Source: Acanthamoeba sp. SK_2022b (taxonomy: Eukaryota; Discosea; Longamoebia; Acanthamoebidae). Taken from it: a stretch of 14,320 nt of DNA. Each line of letters opens with the position of its first letter. Within the stretch, counting starts at the first letter, position 1. The stretch lies in contig JANDJZ010000725.1 in the NCBI GenBank assembly GCA_027943245.1, forward strand, positions 1-14,320, read 5' to 3'. A program made the translations under genes and the position numbers. Of the stretch, positions 7,867-14,320 are shown in pieces. Below the pieces are notes generated by a model. That model worked only from the letters and a program-made list of their open reading frames with translations. It did not search any database and was not told the origin of the DNA.

Positions 7867-8381
7867 GGGGAATACCTCCATTACAAGCACACTGACTACA
7901 CCAGCTCTACAAGGAGAGTAGTACAAGGGAGTAAAGGAGACTGGGGACTCAAAGCAAGATTTAAATCACAAGCCACAAATGCAGAACACATGCAGTACTG
8001 GGACAGGACTGGCAACAGCAATGTGTGGATAGCCAGAGCTGAGCCAGACAGACCACAGGCTGCAACCTGGCGCCTCAACAAAATGGTCTACAGCACGCAG
8101 GAGTGTCACCTGTGCACCAAGGTTGCACCATGCAGGGAAGACACAGCCATACTGTTCCAGGAGTTGCCCAGACACAACACCTACAACCACCCACAATCAG
8201 GAAATCATTGAACACATCCTTGCAGCATCCAAGAACAAGCACTACAACCCAACAACATCACACATGGTTCAGAGAGGGGCTGACAGAAACACTAGACCCA
8301 ACTGACCCACAATTGGCACTCACCAAGTACAACACAAATATGGGGGTGGGAGGCTTCTGCCCACTAGTGTCTCTAAGATAG
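7867..8381 (+). pseudogene. Decayed ORF fragments, right part of the insert, product unknown
   Basis: A 114-codon open stretch (7867-8211) contains WGLKARFKSQATNAEHMQYW, PQAATWRLNKMVYSTQECHL and a CHLCTKVAPC motif. Two further stretches in other frames seem to continue it: EIIEHILAASKNKHYNPTT near 8210-8270, and then TDPQLALTKYNTNMGVGGFC up to a TAG-type stop at about 8381. The CxxC followed by EDT and LFQELP faintly recalls the zinc-knuckle C-terminus of LINE reverse transcriptases, with the last His and Cys lost. This resemblance is weak and could be chance. It and the 6889-7098 piece may be two parts of one ORF split by the copia remnant. Confidence 0.4.
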
Positions 8382-8542
8382 AAGTAAACAACTGCATCAG
8401 TGAAGTGCTCCACACAGTCTGTCAATACACTGAACCCACACAGAGAGGGCATGACAGCTTAAAGGCGTAACTTAAAAACCGGAATTTACCAGGAGGGGGC
8501 TAACACCCTAGAACCTAAATGGGGCTCCCCCCTGTCCACACC

Positions 8543-8565
8543 AAAAAAAAAAAAAAAAAAAAAAA
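8543..8565 (+). repeat. A23 tract, 3' tail of the retroposed insertion
   Basis: Twenty-three uninterrupted adenines directly before the right copy of the 15-bp duplication. Confidence 0.85.
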
Positions 8566-8580
8566 GAGCCTGAGGGAAAG
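8566..8580. repeat. Target-site duplication, right copy
   Basis: Identical to 6763-6777 and directly behind the A23 tract. Confidence 0.8.
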
Positions 8581-8596
8581 CCTCCTGTACAGGGTG

Positions 8597-8851
8597 ATGA
8601 GGCCAAAAGAAGTTCTTCTGCAAGGGCATTGGTGTATGTGCAGTTGCATGTTACACCAGGAAGGATGTTGTCACCATGTGTACATCCCAGACAGCTGGCA
8701 CATAAAAAGATGTTGTGAAAAACCAGTTCTCCCCAAGGCATTTTTGAATGTTTGGAAGAGTTGTCAGCTGGGTGTTTGGGAAAATGAGACACTGCCCCTT
8801 TTAAAATGTCTACAGTTTTCAACAGTCAAAGCAGCAGTCATGCAGCAGTAG
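8597..8851 (+). CDS. Unassigned small ORF, cysteine-rich, doubtful
   Basis: From the ATG at 8597 the frame runs 84 codons to TAG at 8849-8851. It starts MRPKEVLLQGHWCMCSC and includes EGCCHHVYIPDSWHIKRCC and VWENETLPLLK. Upstream the same frame is open through the poly-A tract to 8519, but that part belongs to the insertion. The opposite strand is also open here, so coding strand and reality are both uncertain. No family is recognised. It could be a remnant of the element the insertion landed in. Confidence 0.25.
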   Translation: MRPKEVLLQGHWCMCSCMLHQEGCCHHVYIPDSWHIKRCCEKPVLPKAFLNVWKSCQLGVWENETLPLLKCLQFSTVKAAVMQQ

Positions 8852-9241
8852 ACAAGGAGTCATTGTTACTTTTTTCTGAACACTATGTTTGTGGCTCATT
8901 CATGGGAAATATTGGCCTCACCACCTTGACTTTTGTTGCTGTTTCCACTGCTGCTGTGGTTGTTGTGTTGCTGCTGCCTCTCTAGCAGAAAGGCAAGCCA
9001 AACAGATGAGGTAAGTTCAGAACTGGGTGCTGTCCATACAATTTTTGAATCATCACTTTCTCGCCAGGACGGCGTGGGATTTTGGTGGTTCGTGTCTTGT
9101 GCGTCACAGTTGCTTATCGCAGGCTGACCCGGACTAACCTCATGGTGAGCAAGGAGAGGCAAGTGATTGGTGCACCGGGCTTTTCGCCGAGAGCAGACCG
9201 CCCGCACCGGAACATGCCGCGGGGGACGTTCGCAATACAAG
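8852..9241. other. Upstream region of the MFS gene
   Basis: No supported gene. A + strand frame in 8846-8985 ends in a hydrophobic stretch (TFVAVSTAAVVVVLLLPL) before a TAG, but it has no clear start and low-complexity GCT/GTT codons. The 5' UTR and promoter of the MFS gene should lie here; a Met codon at 9144 is in another frame. No TATA box or repeat stands out. Confidence 0.4.
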
Positions 9242-10301
9242 ATGAAGTGGCGCACAGGCACAGAAGATGAACATAGTGAGGAGCAAATACCTCTCAAACA
9301 GGCGGGAGACCCGCCAGTTTATTCCTCCACGCCAAACGAAGACAAGCTTGAAGTAGTGCACGTCCCCACCGAGGAACAAGTACGCTGCTCCCACCTGCAG
9401 GAGCAACCGCAACACGCCAGCTTCGGACGCGATTTAATCCATTTTTCTTTTTAATCCATCAATCAAATCGGGGCAAAAAGGAGGACCCATACGCCAAGTG
9501 GGTGCATGTCCGGCAGCGCGTCTTGGCGTTGGTGGCCTTGCCCGCGCTCCTGCCGCCCATCACCTCCACCATGTACCTTCCTACCCTCAACGTCGTACGC
9601 CTCGCCTCGCCTTGTCGTGCCTCCCATGAGATGGCTCACACTCACCTGCACAGGTAATCGCCGATCTCAACACAACGGAAGAGATGGTGGCCTTCACCCT
9701 GTCGGCCTACGCGCTCACCGTGGGCTTCTGCCCGCTCGCGTGGGGCCCGCTGAGCGACCGGTACGGGCGGCGCTTCGTCCTCCTCAGCTGTCTCACCATA
9801 TTCATGGTCGCTGCTGCCATTGCGGGGTACGCTTTCCCTGCTCCCTGCCCCATGGCCGCGCGTGGCATCGTTCCGCTGCAGTGCGCCAGTGCTCACGAGT
9901 TTGTTGTCACCACGCCCGCGCGTTCCAGCTGTGCTCAGGATGTGTACACTTTGATTGGGGCGCGAGTGTTGCAGGCCATGGGCCTCTCAGCTGCGGGAAT
10001 CGTCGGGGCCGGTGCACACTCCCTCACGTCCCTCACTCCCTCACTCTCTCACTCCCTCACTCACCCGTCTTTGTTTGCTGACCGATGACACCTCGGCCTT
10101 GACCTCGACTGCAGGCTCGATAGCCGACGTTTACCCGCCGGCCATTCGGGGCAATGCCATGGTGCGTTTCTTTCAGGCTCTACTCTCTCCCTCTCTGAGG
10201 GATGAGGTGGACTTACCGCCGCGGTTTCCCGCCGGAATGTGTGCAGGGATGGTATTCGGTGACCGTGCTGATGGGCACCGTGCTCGGGCCGGTCCTGGGA
10301 G

Positions 10302-10368
<67 letters not shown>

Positions 10369-11768
10369 CTTGCTGCGGCTCACACCATGCGACGTCCGCG
10401 AACTAGGGTTTGTGGGAGAGTGGTTGGGCTGGCGGACGATCTTCTGGTCCCTCTGCGTCGCAGCGTTTCTATTGGCTGCCATGGTACTGTCCTCTCCCAA
10501 TAACCAAATCGACGGGCCTCACCGATGCGCGCGCTCTCCGCAGGCCTTCTTCTTCCTGCCCGACACGCTGAATCGGACCGGGCCCAAGAAGTCGGCCAAC
10601 CCCATCCAGGTCTTCAAGCTGTTCTTCCACCCGCCCATCACCGTCATCGCCTTCATCAACGCGAGCACATTCAGCATCCTCTTCCTCATCATGTTCATCT
10701 TCCCGGTATCTTGCTTGCTCTTTGCGTGGGCGCGTGGGCGCTGAAGGAGAGCTGACCATTGGGGGGGGGGGGTTCCATCGGTGACATCGGCAGATCCAAT
10801 TCGAAAGAATGTACGGCATGAGCGAGATCGAGATCGGGCTCGCCTACCTCCCGATGGGCATCGGCAACTGTCTCGGCACGGTCGCCGGCGGCCGGGCCGC
10901 CGACTACGGCTACGCCAAGAAGGTGTGTGTGTGTGTGTGGTGTGGCCAGCCCCCGCCTCCCCTCTCCTCCCGTCACACGCCGCTCGACTCCCCGCCACAC
11001 GACATCTTACTCGGTGTTTTCCGCCTGCGCAGGGGACTGCGGGGCGACTCATCCCAGTCGTGGGCGGAACAGTGCTGATCACCATCTTCACCTTTGCCGT
11101 CGGCTGGTTCCGTACGCACGCCCTCCCCGCCCTTTAATACGCGGCCCTCTCTTCGCTCTTGCTTGCGTCAGTTGACTGACCCGTGTACTTGCACATGTGG
11201 TGACACATGGGCTGCACAGTGAATCGCAGTCTCTGGATCACGCTCGCGGCCAGCTTCGCGTTCGGCTTCCTGCTGACCTTCTCGCGACCAGGCATGACGA
11301 CCTACGGCATCGAGCAGCGGTTCGTGCTCGCCGCCTTCCCCGCCACACTACTTGTGTGTCGTCTTGTCTTGTCTTGTCTTGTCTTGTCTTGTCTTGTCTT
11401 GTCTTGTCTTGTCTTGTCTTGTCTTGTCTTGTCTTGTCTTGTCTTGTCTTGTCTTGTCTTGTGTGTTCTAGTGAGCGTGTGGTGGCTGATTCGCGACGGG
11501 GGCGCCACACAGGCCGCAGAGCGCGTCGAGCGTGCAGGCGTGCATCTACTCGTTCCAGTTCCAGTACTCGTTCCTCGTGCTCAACTTTGGGCCGGCCCTC
11601 ATCGATCGCTTCTCCGTGGAGCGGGTCTTCACGGGGCTGGCCCTCAGCGTGCTGGTCCTCAGCGTGCCCCTCATCGTGCTCATGTGCCGCTCCGTCGCCC
11701 GATACAACGACGCCACGGCTGGCGGCGAGACGCCAGACGCGTCCAATGCCACCACTAAAGCGACATGA
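9242..11768 (+). CDS. Major facilitator superfamily transporter, DHA1-type drug:H+ antiporter-like
   Basis: Twelve exons: 9242-9379, 9481-9594, 9654-9826, 9929-10011, 10115-10161, 10247-10301, 10407-10483, 10544-10705, 10794-10922, 11033-11111, 11220-11353, 11520-11768. All phases agree; 479 residues. An acidic 45-residue N-tail leads into TM1 (about 58-80, ending TSTMYLPTL). Motif A is GPLSDRYGRR (115-124), and the motif-B-like RVLQAMG is at 154-160. Motif C fits G-x8-G-x3-GP-x2-GG exactly (186-204), which is typical of proton-coupled antiporters. A central loop (about 235-250) precedes further membrane segments, among them GWFLNRSLWITLAASFAFGF and FVLAAFPATLL; the tail is polar (GGETPDASNATTKAT). 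Substrate cannot be told from sequence; fungal relatives export drugs or polyamines. The start is the first ATG of the first coding exon, and an upstream exon is possible. It converges on dapF with 50 bp between the stops. Confidence 0.9.
10304..10366 (+). repeat. (AC)n microsatellite in an MFS intron
   Basis: About 31 AC units begin inside the donor (GTACAC at 10302) and end at a CAG that could serve as an acceptor at 10367. The acceptor that keeps motif C joined directly to FVGEWLGWR is TAG at 10406. Confidence 0.95.
11361..11460 (+). repeat. (GTCTT)20 pentanucleotide microsatellite in an MFS intron
   Basis: Twenty perfect units in the intron 11354-11519, seven bases after the donor GT. 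The coding strand again carries the pyrimidine-rich strand. Confidence 0.95.
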
Positions 11769-11818
11769 ACCCCACAACGACATCGAGTCTCGTGTGCACG
11801 TTGCGTGTGGTGGGGCCA

Positions 11819-13146
11819 TCACAGCGCGATGGTGGCGACGCCTTCATAGACGACCTCGGCAGGGCCTTCCATCCACACGCGCTCCACGCGACCGGCGCGC
11901 GCTCGGGGCGAGTCGTCGAGAGGCTGTCCAGATTCTGTCGACATGTCGACGCGCAGCGTGAGATCGCCCCCGGCGAGGTGGACCTGCACCGGTCGTCCGC
12001 TGTCGACGTGGCCCAGAACCGCCGCCACCACCGCTGCCGCCGACGCTCCCGTGCCGCACGCCAGCGTCGGACCCACGCCGCGCTCCCACACCCTATACGT
12101 GCGTGAGTGTGTGAGTAAGAGAAGGCAACATGGACGCGAGAGTGCAAGAGCGCACCTGTAGTTGAGGTGGTTGTCGGGAAGGACCTGCACGAAGCCGACG
12201 TTGGTGCCCTGAGGGAAGACCGAGCGGTCCTTCTCCATGGCCGGGCCCAGCGAGCTGATGAGCTCGTTGTCGTCGTCGGCGCGGTCGACCAGGACGATCG
12301 CGTGCGGCACCCCGACGAGCACCGACGAGTAGAGGAACGTGCGGCCGGCGTGGGCGTACTCGGCCAGCAGCACGGGCTCCTCGTCGTCGGACGCCGCGCC
12401 GTCGCGGGGCGTGCACGGGATCAGGCGGCGCGCGAAGAGCGGTCGCCCCATGTCCACACGAACCGCGGTCACTCCTTGGCCGCACTCGCTGAGCGTGAGG
12501 TGAGCCGCCATCTCCCCTGTGATTCGCAGCAGCACATCAGCACACACACGTGCCCAGCGGTCAAGAGATATGGGGAGGGAGGGCCACGCTACCCGCGGGG
12601 GTGTCGACGACCAGGACCGGCCCGTTATCGGGGTGTGTCCGCTGTTGTTGGTCGGTCCCAGGCGGCAGCAGCTGAGATCGTCGCTCCCACGCGAGCTTGG
12701 CCGCACACCGCAGAGCGTTCCCGCACATGGCCGCCGCTGATCACGGGACATCACTAAATTAGCATTACCGAATTTATGATCATTTTATTTTATTGGGTAG
12801 CGTGGTCTGGCCGGCACCTACCCGAGCCATCGGCGTTGTACAACTCGAACCTGGCATACTAATCAGCTCGGTATTGGCCAATGGCGCTCGAAGCACTACC
12901 GATAAAATTAAAGGGAGGGCTGGTCATGTACCTGAAGTGGTGGTGTGGGAGAGGAGGGGGCAGGATGAGGGCAAGCCCATCCGCACCCACCCCGAAGCGC
13001 CGGCGGCAGAGGGTGCGGGCGGCCTGCGCTAGCCTGTCTGTGCCAGGGTCACCCGCTTCAGCGCCCGCGATGCGCAGGTGGTGCGGATGGGTGATGAAAA
13101 TGAAGTCATTCCCGAGACCGTGCGTCTTGACGAACGGCACGTCCAT
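11819..13146 (-). CDS. dapF: Diaminopimelate epimerase
   Basis: Five exons in transcript order: 13146-12932, 12850-12822, 12736-12593, 12516-12156, 12092-11819. Phases agree; 340 residues. DapF interconverts L,L- and meso-diaminopimelate without a cofactor, using two cysteines as base and acid; the product leads to lysine or, in bacteria, peptidoglycan. The N-lobe opens FVKTHGLGNDFIFI (5-18). NADGS (77-81) is followed by AAMCGNALRC with Cys86. The C-lobe has WERGVGPTLACGTGASAA with Cys262, so both catalytic Cys are present. Substrate contacts seen in bacterial DapF are mostly kept (Asn13, Asn77, the Asn in GTNVGF, Glu253-Arg254). The usual GNPH reads GVPH here, so one of the expected asparagines is absent. 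The 29-nt second exon encodes FELYNADGS. There is no obvious targeting leader from this ATG, so the protein is probably cytosolic. The length exceeds the usual 275 or so, mainly through loops around 100-120 and 150-175. Confidence 0.93.
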
Positions 13147-13335
13147 CTTCCTCCTAGACCAGGTTATGGCTACTTTCCTATTCGGCCAATAAAAGAATTG
13201 GGCGATACAGAAACGATCAGAAAATGGCCGAGAAATAGGCTCACGCCACAACGGTTGTCACGGAAGCGCAGGACCTTGAAACGACCTTGCAAGCACTCTG
13301 CCCTGCTTGGCACTGCTTGTTCCCTTGGCTGCAAA
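13147..13335. promoter_or_regulatory. Shared upstream region of dapF (-) and the Zn2Cys6 gene (+)
   Basis: The start codons of two divergent genes are only 189 bp apart. The region contains GGCCAATAAAAGAATTGGG (about 13184-13202), with a CCAAT sequence on each strand and an A/T core. No experimentally known element can be named, and the transcription starts are not visible. Confidence 0.45.
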
Positions 13336-14320
13336 ATGGACCCTACGCAAGGCCTGGGTGGCGGAGGAGGCGTGCCCCCACCTTACCATCAGGCGCCCAG
13401 TGCCTCCTCGGTATCCGGAGAGAGCGTAGATGGAGGTGCCCCTTCCCCGTCCAAAAAGGGAGATGGCCCGTTACGGGCCTGCCTCTTGTGTCGCGACGCT
13501 CACACGGCCTGTGATGGGTTCGGCCCCTTCTCCTCTCCTTTTTATCGATATATTTTATTTTATTTTTTTGAATCACCTGTGACCGGCAACTCCTTCTCGT
13601 GCCAGGCTGCGGCCGTGCCGTAGGTGCATGCGGCTCGGAAAGGAGGCGCAGTGCCGCGACGCGCCTACGCGGCGGCGCGGCAGGCGGCCCCAGCATGCGC
13701 TCGCAATGTGCGACCTCCCGGTCCTGCTGCCGGCTGGAGCGAACAACCCAGCAGCAACAGCAGCAGGAGGAAAGGCGCCTTCTTCGCTGCCGCCACTTCG
13801 TTACCTCCCCACCGTCGCACCACCGCTGCGCCCACCACCGCCTCCCCATCAGCCACAGCCACAGCCACAGCCACAGCCACAGCCACAGCCACAGCCACAG
13901 CCACAGCCACAGCCACAGCCTCGGCCACAACCATGGTCGCAGTCACAAGTACGACAGACGACTGTGTCGCCGCAAACATGTGTCGAAGCTGGGATGAAGG
14001 TGAAGAGAGAGGCGGAGATGGAGACGGAAGAAGAGGACTACGGACAAGATTGTCGACAGCACAAGAAGAGGAGGACCGACTCACAAGACAATGGAGAAGC
14101 GGGGGAAAACGGTGACAACGACGACCACAGCGGCAACGACGATGACGACAATAATGGCGTGGCGGACGGGGAGGTCGTGGCGGCGGCGGCCCTTTATGGC
14201 GAGGCCGAGAGACAGCCGGACGGCCCAGCCACCAGGAAAATGATGCGCGAGATGGAGAAGAAGCTGAGCCTCCTGGCCCAGCTCGTGGAGATGATGTCAG
14301 ACGAGATGCGGAGCCTGCGG
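13336..14320 (+). CDS. Zn(II)2Cys6 binuclear-cluster transcription factor, 3' end missing
   Basis: Exon 1 is 13336-13517; exon 2 starts at 13606 and is open to the end of the window (299 residues seen). A Gly/Pro/Ser-rich N-terminus leads to the binuclear zinc cluster: Cys49, Cys52, Cys59, Cys65, Cys68 and Cys77, spaced C-x2-C-x6-C-x5-C-x2-C-x8-C ([12 protein letters not shown], split by the intron, then [15 protein letters not shown]). A basic RRRGRP patch follows at once and recalls an AT-hook. Then come Pro-rich sequence, a Gln-Pro dipeptide run of about 12 units, a basic HKKRRTD that fits a nuclear signal, an Asp/Asn-rich acidic stretch, and a helical, probably coiled-coil end ([19 protein letters not shown]). 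It should bind DNA in the nucleus; targets are unknown. It is divergent from dapF. Confidence 0.88.
13849..13920 (+). repeat. (CAGCCA)12 hexanucleotide repeat encoding Gln-Pro
   Basis: About twelve nearly perfect CAGCCA units in frame within the Zn2Cys6 gene. Unit gain or loss keeps the frame and changes only the length of the Gln-Pro run. Apart from the homopolymer tail of the insertion, this is the only large simple repeat of the window that is not in an intron. Confidence 0.9.

Larger units (their letters stand above)
6778..8565 (+). mobile_element. Retroposed insertion (LINE-like end structure) with poly-A tail
   Basis: The 1788-bp segment ends in 23 adenines (8543-8565), and the base after the tail starts a perfect 15-bp copy of the sequence just left of the segment. 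Tail plus duplication is the usual mark of target-primed reverse transcription, so the insert is read as + oriented with its 3' end at 8565. Inside are + strand open stretches (6889-7098 and 7867-8211, continuing in other frames to 8381) and, between them, the 3' end of a copia element in antisense. No intact ORF for reverse transcriptase or endonuclease is present. It may be a 5'-truncated non-LTR element or a transcript moved in trans. Base composition (near 50% GC) differs from the flanking genes. Confidence 0.7.

Noticed and set aside
3368..8485. Shared 12-mer AAAAACCGGAAT at 3368-3379 and 8474-8485
   Set aside because: Several 12-mer matches are expected by chance in a window of this size, and the flanks do not align.
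11207..11758. Open frames with LVLSC or KTRQD repeats
   Set aside because: They come from the intronic GTCTT repeat. The MFS reading uses the exons on both sides and splices this out.
12859..13251. Extended N-terminus of DapF upstream of 13146
   Set aside because: The frame is open upstream but has no ATG. The family's conserved start (FVKTHGLGND) begins only four residues after the ATG at 13146.
1..14320. CRISPR arrays, bacterial operons, ribosome binding sites
   Set aside because: All tandem repeats are simple microsatellites without spacers, and every recognised gene has spliceosomal introns, so the window is eukaryotic nuclear DNA.
1..14320. tRNA or rRNA genes
   Set aside because: I looked for B-box-like GGTTCGAATCC and cloverleaf arms in the intergenic stretches and saw none. 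A covariance-model scan would be decisive and was not possible.

Overview
This is a gene-dense piece of eukaryotic nuclear DNA, most likely from an amoeba of the Acanthamoeba type. The genus is an inference. It rests on GC-rich exons cut by many short GT-AG introns, some of them very AT-rich or packed with microsatellites, on genes lying 50 to 350 bp apart, and on the mix of gene families (RasGEF, PLAC8, Zn2Cys6 regulator, diaminopimelate epimerase). All exon joins were worked out by hand from splice signals, reading phase and family motifs; no transcript data were used.

Layout: (1) 100-2334 (+), the 3' part of a Ras guanine-nucleotide exchange factor. (2) 2686-3304 and 3621-4274 (+), a tandem pair of three-exon PLAC8-family cysteine-rich proteins. 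(3) 4411-6674 (-), a nine-exon Era-type GTPase of 431 residues with an N-terminal extension that looks like a mitochondrial presequence. (4) 6763-8580, a retroposed insertion of about 1.8 kb with a 15-bp target-site duplication and an A23 tail. It contains decayed + strand reading frames that I cannot name and an antisense Ty1/copia 3' end with its LTR. (5) 8581-9241, sparse sequence with one small unassigned ORF. (6) 9242-11768 (+), a twelve-exon major facilitator (DHA1-like antiporter) of 479 residues. (7) 11819-13146 (-), a five-exon diaminopimelate epimerase of 340 residues with both catalytic cysteines. (8) 13336-14320 (+), the 5' part of a Zn(II)2Cys6 transcription factor, divergent from the epimerase across a 189-bp shared upstream region.

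The genes do not form an obvious single pathway. The most suggestive link is dapF (lysine/diaminopimelate synthesis) beside a divergently transcribed Zn2Cys6 regulator and convergent with an exporter-type MFS gene. That the three work together is only a hypothesis. The most unusual structures are the retroposed insertion just upstream of the Era gene and the introns in which a microsatellite sits beside competing 3' splice sites.
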